A DNA stretch of 64,000 nt, from assembly GCF_025802015.1 (NCBI RefSeq), contig NZ_JAOYFC010000001.1, positions 868,001-932,000 of the forward strand, read 5' to 3'. Position numbers and translations under genes: made by a program. Below, one piece after another: positions 35,181 through 43,240 of the stretch. Position 1 is the first letter of the stretch. Every line of letters begins with the position of its first letter. Source of the DNA: Falsihalocynthiibacter halioticoli. Its GTDB lineage: Bacteria > Pseudomonadota > Alphaproteobacteria > Rhodobacterales > Rhodobacteraceae. The notes under the pieces are model-generated. The model did not search any database. It had not been told where the DNA came from and saw only the letters and a list, made by a program, of their open reading frames with translations.

Positions 35181-36398
35181 TTATGAAAGTGCCGCGCAGA
35201 AATTCTGGATGCGCGTGCAAGCCTCTTTGAGATTATCGTCTGAGGTAGCGTAGCTGACACGGAAGTTTGGCGAAAGGCCGAAGGCTGCGCCAAATACGAC
35301 CGCAACACCAGTTTCTTCAAGCAGCGCGGTTGCGAATTGCTCGTCATTTTCGATCGTGGTGCCTGCTGGTGTCGTTTTGCCGAGGCAGCCGGAGATGTCT
35401 GGGTACACGTAGAAAGCGCCCTCCGGTTTGGGGCACGTGATGCCTTCGGCGGCGTTGAGCATCTCGACAACAAGGTTTCTGCGGCGCACGAAAATCTCGT
35501 TGTTGCTGGCAAGAAACTCCTGCGGCCCATTGAGCGCCTCAACCGCAGCCCATTGCGAAACCGAACAGGGGTTCGAGGTGCTTTGGCTCTGGATTTTGCG
35601 CATGGCGGCGATCAAAGGTTTTGGACCAGCCGCATAGCCGATCCGCCAGCCGGTCATCGCATAGGCTTTGGAAACGCCGTTACAGGTTAGCGTGCGTTCG
35701 TAAAGCGCAGGCTCAACCTCGGCAGGGGTAGCAAATTTGAAGTCGTCAAAAACGAGGTGCTCATACATGTCATCTGTCATCACCCAAACATGCGGGTGAC
35801 GTAGAAGAACATCCGTCAAACCTTTGAGTTCGCTTGCGGAATAACCCGCACCAGTCGGGTTGCTTGGCGAGTTGAAGATCAGCCATTTGGTTTTGGGCGT
35901 AATCGCAGCTTCAAGCTGCTCCGGTGTCATTTTGAAGCCGGTTTCGATCCCTGCGGCCACGGGAACGGGAGTTCCGCCGGCGAGCAAAACCATATCGGGA
36001 TAGGACACCCAATAAGGCGCGGGGATAATCACTTCATCGCCTGGGTTCAGCGTGGCCATGAGGGCGTTATAAAGGATTTGTTTTCCGCCGGTGCCGACAG
36101 TGACCTGATCCGGCGCATAGGAAAGTGCGTTGTCGCGTTCAAGCTTGGCGCAGATCGCCTGTTTTAGCTCGATAATACCATCAACCGATGTGTATTTCGT
36201 TTTGCCCGCGTTGATCGCGGCGATACCGGCTTCCTTGATGCTTTCAGGCGTGTCGAAATCCGGTTCCCCCGCGCCGAGGCCAATCACGTCTTTGCCTGCG
36301 GCCTTGAGATCAGCGGCAAGGTTGGATACCGCAATCGTTGGCGACGGTTTGACGCGCGATAAGGTCTTGGAAAGAAAGTCAGGGGATGTGCTAGACAT
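35181..36398 (-). CDS. Aspartate-type pyridoxal-phosphate aminotransferase
   Basis: A 405-residue class I/II aminotransferase of the bacterial aspartate/prephenate type (AAT subgroup I-gamma). It shows IGLGAGEPDFDTPE, the PLP-phosphate contacts near TVGTGGKQILYNAL, SPSNPTGAGYS, and the cofactor Lys244 in NGVSKAYAMTGWRIGY. It likely exchanges amino groups between aspartate (or prephenate/arogenate) and 2-oxoglutarate in the cytosol. The ATG is preceded by GGAGCCTCCC next to a hairpin at 36405-36426. Substrate choice is inferred from the family. Confidence 0.9.
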   Translation of the reverse strand: MSSTSPDFLSKTLSRVKPSPTIAVSNLAADLKAAGKDVIGLGAGEPDFDTPESIKEAGIAAINAGKTKYTSVDGIIELKQAICAKLERDNALSYAPDQVTVGTGGKQILYNALMATLNPGDEVIIPAPYWVSYPDMVLLAGGTPVPVAAGIETGFKMTPEQLEAAITPKTKWLIFNSPSNPTGAGYSASELKGLTDVLLRHPHVWVMTDDMYEHLVFDDFKFATPAEVEPALYERTLTCNGVSKAYAMTGWRIGYAAGPKPLIAAMRKIQSQSTSNPCSVSQWAAVEALNGPQEFLASNNEIFVRRRNLVVEMLNAAEGITCPKPEGAFYVYPDISGCLGKTTPAGTTIENDEQFATALLEETGVAVVFGAAFGLSPNFRVSYATSDDNLKEACTRIQNFCAALS

Positions 36399-36404
36399 GG
36401 GAGG

Positions 36405-36426
36405 CTCCGGTTTGTATCTGCCGGAA
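36405..36426 (-). promoter_or_regulatory. Hairpin at the ribosome-binding site of the aminotransferase gene
   Basis: On the mRNA strand TTCCGG (36426-36421) pairs with CCGGAG (36410-36405) across a 10-nt loop, 6 bases before the ATG. The element CAAACCGGAG is identical to that at 31637-31646 in front of the other PLP enzyme gene. The hairpin may control access to the start region. Confidence 0.45.
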
Positions 36427-36481
36427 CCATCTCATAGGCCGCAATGGCCCCTGCATCAAGTCGTTAAGGAGTCAAACGCCA

Positions 36482-36775
36482 ATGGATATCCCCAAAGAGA
36501 GCCTAACGCCGGCGCCCGATGAAACCCGAGAAAACCGGATCAAGCGCCTGAAAATGCGCAGCTGGCGGCGTGGCACCAAGGAAATGGACATGATTCTCGG
36601 CCCGTTTTCTGACACCGAAATCGACAGCATGAGTGACACAGAACTTGATCTTTACGATGCGCTTTTGTGGGAAAATGATCAGGAACTCTATACTTGGGTG
36701 AATGGGTCTGTTGATGCGCCAGAGAAATATAACCAAATGATTTCAGTAATTTACAAGCATAAACTGTCAAAATAG
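36482..36775 (+). CDS. sdhE: Succinate dehydrogenase assembly factor SdhE
   Basis: A 97-residue protein of the SdhE/Sdh5 (DUF339) family. The RGxxE motif needed for flavinylation is present as RGTKEMD (about residues 31-37) in RIKRLKMRSWRRGTKEMD. The acidic C-terminal half, YDALLWENDQELYTWV, is also typical. SdhE helps attach FAD covalently to SdhA and FrdA in the cytosol. AAGGAG lies about 10 bases upstream of ATG 36482. It stands between divergent aspC-like and rightward LdtR-like genes. Confidence 0.93.
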   Translation: MDIPKESLTPAPDETRENRIKRLKMRSWRRGTKEMDMILGPFSDTEIDSMSDTELDLYDALLWENDQELYTWVNGSVDAPEKYNQMISVIYKHKLSK

Positions 36776-36866
36776 CTGAAAATTTATTGCTAGATGTCTT
36801 GGGTTTAACCGAATGTTTGGGATTTCCCGCGAATGTCGTTTCCGACGGCTACATGCGGAGAAATTA

Positions 36867-37364
36867 ATGAGTATACATTCAAATCTGGCCCTTCCTGCTG
36901 CGCAAGGTTTTATGACCAGCTATCTGGAGGGGCTCGCACTCGTGGAGCGACTTCATCGTTTGCTTCTGGATGTAATTAAGGATGAGTTCGAGCGTGTAGG
37001 CGTCCTCGAAATTAATGCGGTGCAGGCGCTTTTGCTGTTCAATATCGGCGAGAACGAAGTAACCGCGGGTGAGCTCAAGTCTCGCGGCTATTATCAGGGA
37101 TCGAACGTTTCCTATAACCTTAAGAAACTCGTCGAGATGGGCTATATGCACCATCAACGCTGTGAGGTGGATCGGCGCTCTGTGCGCGTTCGTCTAACCG
37201 AAAAGGGCCGCAATATCCGCGACGTGGTGAATGAACTCTTCCTGCGCCATGCCGATGGATTGGAATCGAAGGGTGTCTTGGGGCCTGATGGAATGGATGA
37301 GATCAATACATCGCTTCGTCGGGTCGAGCGGTATTGGACGGATCAAATCCGATATATTTACTAG
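36867..37364 (+). CDS. ldtR: MarR-type winged-helix regulator, LdtR-like
   Basis: A 165-residue MarR-fold protein. The winged helix lies about residues 40-115 and includes VTAGELKSRGYYQGSNVSYN and the wing CEVDRRSVRVRLTEKG. The sequence resembles LdtR of Rhizobiales (Liberibacter, Sinorhizobium), which regulates an L,D-transpeptidase gene and osmotic tolerance. No L,D-transpeptidase gene is nearby. ATG 36867 is preceded by GCGGAGAAATTA; the frame extends upstream to 36813 without support. Confidence 0.75.
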   Translation: MSIHSNLALPAAQGFMTSYLEGLALVERLHRLLLDVIKDEFERVGVLEINAVQALLLFNIGENEVTAGELKSRGYYQGSNVSYNLKKLVEMGYMHHQRCEVDRRSVRVRLTEKGRNIRDVVNELFLRHADGLESKGVLGPDGMDEINTSLRRVERYWTDQIRYIY

Positions 37365-37377
37365 GCTGTGAGTTGAT

Positions 37378-37408
37378 GAACTGGCCCCACTCCCTGCGGA
37401 GCCAGTTC
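37378..37408. terminator. Hairpin between convergent ldtR-like and gloA genes
   Basis: GAACTGGC (37378-37385) pairs perfectly with GCCAGTTC (37401-37408) across a 15-nt loop, in the 50-bp gap between the two stops. Neither side has a strong T-run, so it may end both transcripts with help. Confidence 0.5.
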
Positions 37409-37414
37409 AAGGCC

Positions 37415-37843
37415 TTACCAGTGGCCCGTGTTTTCCATGCTGGCCCAAGGCTCTGCAGGGGCAAGTGATTCACCCTTTTGCAGCAACTCGATCGAGATGT
37501 TGTCGGGCGAACGGACGAAGGCCATATGGCCATCACGCGGCGGACGATTGATTGTGACGCCAGCATCCTGAAGCTTTTGACATAGCGCGTAAATGTCATC
37601 GACTTCATAGGCGAGATGCCCGAAGTGACGGCTATCGCTTGGCAGCTCATCATCGCCGTCCCAGTTGTAGGTAAGCTCGATAGGCGCTTCTTCCTGACCC
37701 TCGGGTGCCATAAAGATCAGCGAGAATCTCCCGCCTTCGCTGTCATGGCGTTTGGTTTCCTTGAGCCCGAGCAGCTCGTAGAAAGCCATCGATTTTTCGA
37801 GGTCTTTTACTCGAACCATTGTGTGTAGATACTTCAATCCCAT
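37415..37843 (-). CDS. gloA: Lactoylglutathione lyase (glyoxalase I)
   Basis: A 142-residue VOC enzyme with the expected metal ligands His7, Glu56, His76 and Glu119, in the contexts YLHTMVRV, APIELTYN, FGHLAYEV and NISIELLQ. It isomerises the glutathione hemithioacetal of methylglyoxal to lactoylglutathione in the cytosol. The length is typical of the bacterial Ni/Co-type enzyme. It converges with the LdtR-like gene and is divergent from thyX, with about 200 bp between. Confidence 0.92.
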   Translation of the reverse strand: MGLKYLHTMVRVKDLEKSMAFYELLGLKETKRHDSEGGRFSLIFMAPEGQEEAPIELTYNWDGDDELPSDSRHFGHLAYEVDDIYALCQKLQDAGVTINRPPRDGHMAFVRSPDNISIELLQKGESLAPAEPWASMENTGHW

Positions 37844-38040
37844 CGCAGGGTCCTCCTATTTTGGCCCCACAATGCCAGCTAAGTGAGTGAGCGCAAGACC
37901 TTGGCCTTAAAATTCGTCGTGATACCGTATTTAGCGTTTATTTTCGACCGTCATCGCAGATATAGTGGGCGGCGAGTCGGTGCAAAGCGCACGGTTAGAT
38001 TGCTGCAAAACCGACATTGCCATGACCAAGAGGATCGAAC

Positions 38041-38949
38041 ATGCCGCTAAGCCCAGAACAACTTGCCGAAATCGAGGCCCTTCGCGGCAATCCACAGCCG
38101 ACGCTTCGCGCAGTTGCCCCGGGCATGGAGAAACACCTCTATACGGCGCAGGAAGTTCTGGATCATGGGTTTGTTCGGGTTGTGGATTACATGGGCGACG
38201 ATGCCGCGATCTGTCAGGCCGCGCGTGTTTCCTATGGCAAAGGCACGAAATCTGTACAGAACGACGCGGGCCTGATCCGCTATTTGATGCGCCATTGGCA
38301 CAGCACGCCGTTCGAGATGTGCGAAGTTAAGCTTCACGTTAAGCTTCCGGTCTTCGTTGCGCGCCAGTGGATCCGTCACCGGACGGCCAACGTCAATGAA
38401 TATTCCGCACGGTACTCGATCCTTGATCGTGAGTTTTACATCCCCGCTCCAGAGAACCTCGCGGCACAATCCACGATTAACAATCAAGGCCGCGGTGAAA
38501 CTCTTTCAGGCGAAGAGGCGGCGCGTGTGCTGGATATTCTGAAGTCCGATGCGAACCGTGCGTATGACCATTATGAATCCATGATGTCGGACGAAGGCCA
38601 GCAAGGATTGGCGCGTGAATTGGCGCGGATGAACCTGCCGAGCAACATTTACACGCAATGGTATTGGAAGGTTGATCTCCACAATCTGTTCCACTTCCTG
38701 CGACTTCGGGCAGATAGTCATGCGCAATACGAGATCCGTGTTTACGCGGATGCAATTGCCAATGTCGTTAAGGACTGGGTGCCAGCTGCGTATGGCGCGT
38801 TCGAAGATTACCGCATGGGCGGCGCGAACCTGAGCGCGCAAGCGCTCGATATTGTGCGCCGCAAGCTGGCTGGCGAAACTGTGACGCAGGAAAACTCCGG
38901 TATGAGCGCGCGCGAATGGCGCGAGCTCGTTGACATTCTAGAGGGATAA
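38041..38949 (+). CDS. thyX: FAD-dependent thymidylate synthase ThyX
   Basis: A 302-residue flavin-dependent enzyme that methylates dUMP with methylene-tetrahydrofolate and NADPH. The ThyX motif RHR-X7-S is present as RHRTANVNEYS (Arg112-His113-Arg114 to Ser122). The C-terminal part contains NLFHFLRLRADSHAQYEIR. The length is a little above the minimal ThyX, as usual in alphaproteobacteria. No thyA is present in the window. A hairpin terminator overlaps the end of the convergent gene. Confidence 0.95.
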   Translation: MPLSPEQLAEIEALRGNPQPTLRAVAPGMEKHLYTAQEVLDHGFVRVVDYMGDDAAICQAARVSYGKGTKSVQNDAGLIRYLMRHWHSTPFEMCEVKLHVKLPVFVARQWIRHRTANVNEYSARYSILDREFYIPAPENLAAQSTINNQGRGETLSGEEAARVLDILKSDANRAYDHYESMMSDEGQQGLARELARMNLPSNIYTQWYWKVDLHNLFHFLRLRADSHAQYEIRVYADAIANVVKDWVPAAYGAFEDYRMGGANLSAQALDIVRRKLAGETVTQENSGMSAREWRELVDILEG

Positions 38950-38954
38950 AAGCG

Positions 38955-38985
38955 AACTGGCCGCGATCACATGGTGGCCAGTTTT
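38955..38985 (+). terminator. thyX terminator embedded in the convergent hydrolase gene
   Basis: AACTGGCC (38955-38962) pairs perfectly with GGCCAGTT (38976-38983) over a 13-nt loop, ending in four T (38982-38985). The 3' arm lies within the last codons of the leftward SGNH hydrolase gene. Confidence 0.7.
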
Positions 38986-39596
38986 GCAGCAACGGCGAGG
39001 CCGAGGCGGGTGTGCATTTCTGCTCCATAGTGGACGCCATCTATGGGGCTGACGTCTACAAATTTTCCGCCATCAAGGAACTCAATGCCCTTGGCTGAGG
39101 CAAGGTCTTGCAAAAGTGGCGTCAGCGCACGGGATTTTGGCTCGGCATCCCTGAATTTTTCCTTAAGGAATCCGGTCTCGCGCACAGGGGGCGGCGCGAT
39201 CAGCAAAATCTTAAACCCGCTGTGCCGTTTCTGAATGTCTTCGCTTAGCGCGTAATCGACAAGACCTTCGATATGGCTTGCCACTGTCTTTGCGTCTAGT
39301 CCAAACGCGGTTTTTACATCGTTTGTACCAAGCATCAGCGTCATGACATCAAGCGGACCGTGGCTATTCAGCGCAATCGCAAGCCCGAGTCGGCCATCCA
39401 TATGAGCGCCCATGTCTGGATCGGGGGTTGCAGCCGTTCGGCCGGGCAATCCTTCTTCAATCAGATCACACCCCAGTTCCGCCTGAACGATACCGGTCCA
39501 ACGCTCTTCAGGTGCGAGGCGTTCATAGATGTCGTCGGCAAACTTCGGCAGGGTTCCGTGTGTGTTGCTGTCGCCGAATGTCAGTAGTCGAGTCAT
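38967..39596 (-). CDS. SGNH/GDSL-family hydrolase
   Basis: A 209-residue esterase/lipase-like protein. Block I is LLTFGDSNTHG (Ser at about residue 8), block III is MLGTNDVK, and the C-terminal catalytic pair lies in DGVHYGAEMHTRLG. There is no signal peptide, so it is cytosolic. The family hydrolyses esters of lipids, sugars or arylesters. ATG 39596 follows GGGGGAAGC; the frame extends to 39647 only through the terminator region of the cold-shock gene. Substrate unknown. Confidence 0.88.
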   Translation of the reverse strand: MTRLLTFGDSNTHGTLPKFADDIYERLAPEERWTGIVQAELGCDLIEEGLPGRTAATPDPDMGAHMDGRLGLAIALNSHGPLDVMTLMLGTNDVKTAFGLDAKTVASHIEGLVDYALSEDIQKRHSGFKILLIAPPPVRETGFLKEKFRDAEPKSRALTPLLQDLASAKGIEFLDGGKFVDVSPIDGVHYGAEMHTRLGLAVAAKLATM

Positions 39597-39639
39597 GCTT
39601 CCCCCATGTTTTCGCGCTATAAGATCATAGTTTACATAC

Positions 39640-39670
39640 AAAAACACCCCGCAGAAAACTGCGAGGTGTT
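39640..39670 (-). terminator. Terminator of cold-shock gene 1
   Basis: Read leftward, AACACCTCGCAG (39670-39659) pairs with CTGCGGGGTGTT (39654-39643), with a 4-nt loop, one G-U pair and a T-run directly after the stem. Confidence 0.88.
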
Positions 39671-39704
39671 CATCGTCCGGCCTAAGAAAGGCGCGAAAAC
39701 TTGC

Positions 39705-39914
39705 TTAGTCAACCAATGCGAGGTCACCAGCAGAGGCGCGACCGTCGCGACCTTCTTGCAGTTCGTACTCGATCTTTTGGTTGTCGGCGAGGCCAGTCAG
39801 ACCAGCGCGCTCAACAGCAGAGATGTGTACAAATACATCAGAGCCGCCTGCGTCAGGTGCGATAAAGCCGAAGCCTTTAGTAGTGTTAAACCATTTTACG
39901 GTGCCAGTAGCCAT
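39705..39914 (-). CDS. csp: Cold-shock protein, copy 1
   Basis: A 69-residue single cold-shock domain. The RNA-binding motifs are KGFGFI (RNP1) and VFVHI (RNP2). The protein acts as an RNA chaperone that melts structures in mRNA. AAAGGAG precedes the ATG. The leader is long, and a motif about 70 bases upstream (39983-39993) is shared with the second copy. The two paralogues are identical over most of the first half and differ mainly in the last 20 residues. Confidence 0.95.
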   Translation of the reverse strand: MATGTVKWFNTTKGFGFIAPDAGGSDVFVHISAVERAGLTGLADNQKIEYELQEGRDGRASAGDLALVD

Positions 39915-39982
39915 CCCGTTTCTCCTTTGTCTTGCCGCCCACAGTATGTGGCAGCTTGGTGATCAGCCCTTGTTTAGTAATC

Positions 39983-39993
39983 GTTCCGGCTGC
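39983..39993 (-). promoter_or_regulatory. Shared 11-mer in the leader of cold-shock gene 1
   Basis: GCAGCCGGAAC on the mRNA strand, 69 bases upstream of the ATG. The identical 11-mer is 73 bases upstream of the second cold-shock gene (40450-40460), although the surrounding sequence differs. Candidate conserved leader or promoter element. Confidence 0.45.
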
Positions 39994-40122
39994 TTGTTTA
40001 GAGAAGGCGGGTAGATAAAGTCTGTCGTCACAAAAGCCGTATGAGGTGTTTTTACTGTCTTAGCAAGTATTTCCTTTGCATCAGGCAGAAAAACGCTGGG
40101 GCACAATATTCCCCAGATACGC

Positions 40123-40150
40123 AAAAACGGCCCGAAAGCTCAGGCCGTTT
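40123..40150 (-). terminator. Terminator of cold-shock gene 2
   Basis: Read leftward, AAACGGCC (40150-40143) pairs with GGCCGTTT (40132-40125) over a 10-nt loop, continuing into further T. It separates the two cold-shock genes into independent units. Confidence 0.85.
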
Positions 40151-40167
40151 CAAATAAACGCGGCGGA

Positions 40168-40377
40168 TTATCCGACCGCCTTGAGGTTGCCAGCGGACTC
40201 GCGTCCGTCGCGTCCAGCAACGAGTTCATATTCGATTTTCTGGTTGTCGGCGAGACCGGTCATGCCGGCTTGTTCTACTGCGGAAATGTGGACAAATACA
40301 TCAGATCCGCCTGCATCAGGCGCAATAAAGCCATAACCTTTAGTTGTGTTAAACCATTTGACGGTGCCAGTGGCCAT
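40168..40377 (-). CDS. csp: Cold-shock protein, copy 2
   Basis: A 69-residue cold-shock domain protein with RNP1 KGYGFI and RNP2 VFVHI, an RNA chaperone like its neighbour. It ends with GRESAGNLKAVG. It lies about 250 bp upstream of copy 1 in the same direction and has its own terminator, so the pair looks like a tandem duplication with separate promoters. The leader contains the same 11-mer (40450-40460). Confidence 0.95.
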   Translation of the reverse strand: MATGTVKWFNTTKGYGFIAPDAGGSDVFVHISAVEQAGMTGLADNQKIEYELVAGRDGRESAGNLKAVG

Positions 40378-40449
40378 CCGTTTTACTCCCTGTTAGTTAT
40401 CTTACCCAATCGCGGAATTGCGGCGGGCCGTGCAGCCAGGTCTTTAACT

Positions 40450-40460
40450 GTTCCGGCTGC
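40450..40460 (-). promoter_or_regulatory. Shared 11-mer in the leader of cold-shock gene 2
   Basis: GCAGCCGGAAC on the mRNA strand, 73 bases before the ATG; identical to 39983-39993 in front of the other copy. Position and conservation suggest a functional part of the 5' leader. Confidence 0.45.
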
Positions 40461-40597
40461 CCCGAAAGCAAGGAGCGGACGTCTTGAGATCTGTGAACAC
40501 GCATAAATCGTTAGCGGTAAATGACAAAAAGGCAAGAAAAAATCCTTACTTCCGGTTGTGGCAGGGGTATAGAAGCGAGGTGTAACAGGGGAATGAC

Positions 40598-40924
40598 ATG
40601 CGATTTTGGGGTCTGAAAAACTGCGATACATGCCGCCGAGCGGCAAAGGAATTGGAGGCCGCAGGCTATGATCTTGAGCGTGTTGATGTGCGTTCGGACG
40701 GCGTTGAGCGCGGCGATCTTGAACGGTTTTTCGAGGCGTTTGGTGATGCTTTGGTAAATCGCCGCTCAACCACATGGCGAGCGCTGGATGACGCCGAGCG
40801 TGCTGGTGATGCGATTGATCTCTTGATCGCGCACCCAACATTGATGAAGCGCCCCGTGATTGAACACGATGGGGCGCTTTATCTTGGATATGGTGCTGAC
40901 GTTAGGTCAGTCTTGATTGGATAA
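40598..40924 (+). CDS. ArsC/Spx-family thioredoxin-fold protein (YffB-like)
   Basis: A 108-residue protein of the ArsC/Spx superfamily. The CXXC pair is Cys9-Cys12 in LKNCDTCRRAAKELEA. The later RSTTWRALDD and LIAHPTLMKRPVIEHDG segments are typical of the YffB/Spx-like branch rather than true arsenate reductases. It is cytosolic and probably a thiol-dependent reductase of unknown substrate. Divergent from cold-shock gene 2; converges with the doxX gene of the bufferin operon. Confidence 0.85.
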   Translation: MRFWGLKNCDTCRRAAKELEAAGYDLERVDVRSDGVERGDLERFFEAFGDALVNRRSTTWRALDDAERAGDAIDLLIAHPTLMKRPVIEHDGALYLGYGADVRSVLIG

Positions 40925-40964
40925 ATTGCTTCTAGTCGATTGAAATTTATATATTTTATCTTGA

Positions 40965-41519
40965 CTATCGCACAATTCCGGTTTTGTTTGCCAGCAAGCG
41001 ATCTAGCGAAATTGGCCCTGCGCCTTTCAGAACAAGAATGACGAGAGTCGTGATCCAGAACAGGCGTTGATCCATGATGACGCCATCGCTGGCGCGGTCA
41101 AACCATGCGCCGTATTGGGTTGCGCCGTGGCCGTAAATATCGGTCAGACTCTGTACAATCACAAAGCCGATCATCCCAACTGCTGCCAAGCGCGTAAACA
41201 ATCCCAACAGGATAAGTGCGGGAAGGATGAACTCTGCGTACATGCCTGCCATGACCACGAGCCAATGGAATACGCCAAGCTGTGATGTGTCGTAATTTAC
41301 GGCCTCAAAAGTTTTGGGAAAAATTTGAGCATATGCACCCGTTGAAGGCGATAAAAAGCCTAAAAATCCATCACCTAGCTTGGTCATGGCCGATCCCCAA
41401 AAGTAAAAAAGCAGGGTTGCGGCGAAGGTGAAACGGGCGAGAGTCGGCAAAAGCCAATCGCCCGCGAGCCGCTCAATGAATGAAAATACGCCGTTATAGA
41501 GGTTAACGATCATGGACAT
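40965..41519 (-). CDS. DoxX-family membrane protein of the bufferin operon
   Basis: A 184-residue protein with about four hydrophobic segments and the DoxX pattern ARFTFAATLLFYFWGSAMTK and LGLFTRLAAVGMIGFVIVQ. It is the last gene of a four-gene leftward operon and starts one base after bufC ends. DoxX-like proteins accompany many bufferin/DUF2282 operons and sit in the inner membrane. Possible roles are electron transfer or redox support for peptide maturation; this is inference. Confidence 0.87.
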   Translation of the reverse strand: MSMIVNLYNGVFSFIERLAGDWLLPTLARFTFAATLLFYFWGSAMTKLGDGFLGFLSPSTGAYAQIFPKTFEAVNYDTSQLGVFHWLVVMAGMYAEFILPALILLGLFTRLAAVGMIGFVIVQSLTDIYGHGATQYGAWFDRASDGVIMDQRLFWITTLVILVLKGAGPISLDRLLANKTGIVR

Positions 41520-41520
41520 G

Positions 41521-42288
41521 TCAGGTCTCCTTTGGCGATGAGATTTTGGTTATTGCGGCCCCTGCGAGGAGAAGGCCGAGCGTGCGCGAGAGATCAAAGC
41601 CCGCGTCGAGGTTGGCGGCGGCTTCGAGCGCGGTTGCAAATGTCTTGTCTTCGCTAAGCGCTGTTAGGAATGCGGCTTCGGCGTCGGTGATCCGGTGGAC
41701 TTCTGGATCAAACTCCGGCCGAATGATTAGAACATTTTGCGCACCTGAAAGGTTTGTTGGCTGTGTATCTGTTGTGTTGGCCACGTAAATCGCATGGATC
41801 GGCCAATTTGACGTCATGACTTTTAGAGACGGTGCCAAGGTCAGGCGGCTTTGCATCAACACGTCTGGAGGCAAGTTTTGCAAGTCTTCCGGTGAAATCG
41901 GCGTGGTGTCCGCCGCGTGGTAGCTTTTGCGGATTGCTAGTTCGAGGCGGGCCACATCGGCCAGATACGGATAGGCCGCCACAGGCTCAAACCCTTCAAG
42001 GAAAGCGGGCATATCCTCGCCATAGTGCATCATCAACGGTGAACGCGGCGGGAACTGCCGCAGGTGAACTCCGGCAAGCGCCTTGAAGAACTCGTCGCCA
42101 AGCAACTTGTGGATAACCGGATAGGCGACGATCAACGCTTCGGTTAGGGAAACGGCGACGTTGTTGCGATATACCGCAAAGCGCTTGTCGGCCACATTGT
42201 TTTGCGGATCAACGAGGCCCGACGGGGTCGCGCGATCCGGATCAAGCAGCGCGGCGATAAACTCGGATTGTGTGACAGCCTCAGTCAT
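41521..42288 (-). CDS. bufC: BufC-like partner of the bufferin maturase (HvfC/BufC N-terminal domain)
   Basis: A 255-residue protein with the DUF2063 (HvfC/BufC) N-terminal domain: QSEFIAALLDPDRATPSGLV, RFAVYRNNVAVSLTEALIVAYPV and HLRQFPPRSPLMMHYGEDMPAFL. In studied systems this protein forms a complex with the MNIO enzyme and helps bind the precursor peptide. The start is ATG 42288, overlapping the bufB stop by ATGA; the frame remains open to 42348 inside bufB. The C-terminal half contains a HRITDAEAAFL segment. Confidence 0.88.
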   Translation of the reverse strand: MTEAVTQSEFIAALLDPDRATPSGLVDPQNNVADKRFAVYRNNVAVSLTEALIVAYPVIHKLLGDEFFKALAGVHLRQFPPRSPLMMHYGEDMPAFLEGFEPVAAYPYLADVARLELAIRKSYHAADTTPISPEDLQNLPPDVLMQSRLTLAPSLKVMTSNWPIHAIYVANTTDTQPTNLSGAQNVLIIRPEFDPEVHRITDAEAAFLTALSEDKTFATALEAAANLDAGFDLSRTLGLLLAGAAITKISSPKET

Positions 42289-43145
42289 ACGGTTGCCGTT
42301 TGCAAAACCTGCGTGGCGCGCGCCGCTTCGCTTGCGAGCGTTTGCCATTCGGGAACGTCATTGTCCCATTCGATCAGGCTCGGCTTTATGCCGCCGCGTT
42401 TGATTGTATAGCGGTACATTTCCCAAACGGGCTCTGCAACGGGGGTGCCGTGACTGTCGATCAGGAGTGGGTCACCGTTTTCATCTGTGTCTTCTTCGTG
42501 ACCGGCAAGATGAATCTCCGAAACCAGATCAAGCGGGAAAGCGTCGATGTAACTATAGGGATCGGTTTTTTGGTTGGTGGCGGAGATGAAGACGTTGTTC
42601 ACGTCAAAAAGGAGGCCACACCCCGTTCTGGCCGCGGTCTCGCGCAGAAACTCTGTTTCCGGAATTTGGGTTTCAGCGAAATTAAGATAGGCGGACGGGT
42701 TTTCGAGCAGCATCCGACGGCCAACATGCTCCTGAACATGGTCAATATGTTCGCAAATTCGGGCAAGGGTTTCTTCGGTATAGGGCAGGGGAAGTAGATC
42801 GTTCATGAACCCCATATCGTGGGTAGACCATGCAAGATGCTCGGAGAAACTCGCGGGCTGAAGCCAGTCGATCAGGTGTTTCAAACGGTCAAGATGGTCG
42901 CGATCAAGCGGCCCTTCGCCGCCAATAGAAAGGCCCACGCCGTGAACTGAAATCGGAAAGCGTTCGGAGAGGGCGCGGAGTTGCGCGATTGGGCGTCCGC
43001 CATCTCCCATGTAGTTCTCGGCATGAATTTCGAGCCACTCAACAGGGCTCGCGTCATTCATAATTTCGGAGAAATGCTGCGGTTTATACCCAACACCAGC
43101 GCTGTCGGGCAGGCGGTCAAAACGGTGCGGGGAAACATCAAGCAT
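42285..43145 (-). CDS. bufB: MNIO-family (DUF692) bufferin maturase BufB
   Basis: A 286-residue TIM-barrel enzyme of the multinuclear non-heme iron oxidase family. Likely metal ligands lie in EIHAENYM, SVHGVGLS, SEHLAW, LENPSAYL, FDVNNVFIS, EIHLAGH, DSHGTPV and IEWD. MNIO enzymes oxidatively modify cysteines of RiPP precursors; for bufferins the reported product is 5-thiooxazole. Here the substrate is probably BufA, encoded 95 bp upstream. The next gene, bufC, overlaps by four bases. The function rests on family and operon context. Confidence 0.92.
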   Translation of the reverse strand: MLDVSPHRFDRLPDSAGVGYKPQHFSEIMNDASPVEWLEIHAENYMGDGGRPIAQLRALSERFPISVHGVGLSIGGEGPLDRDHLDRLKHLIDWLQPASFSEHLAWSTHDMGFMNDLLPLPYTEETLARICEHIDHVQEHVGRRMLLENPSAYLNFAETQIPETEFLRETAARTGCGLLFDVNNVFISATNQKTDPYSYIDAFPLDLVSEIHLAGHEEDTDENGDPLLIDSHGTPVAEPVWEMYRYTIKRGGIKPSLIEWDNDVPEWQTLASEAARATQVLQTATV

Positions 43146-43240
43146 GTTGATCTCCTGAGTATTTATTACATTTGTCAGTTGTTTGACGGAGAAATCAAGA
43201 AGTTGCGCCTCGCCCTGTGTGCAAGCGAGGCGCGGTTGTC

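Noticed and set aside
40598..40924. Arsenate reductase
   Set aside because: The sequence fits the YffB/Spx-like branch and no ars genes are nearby.
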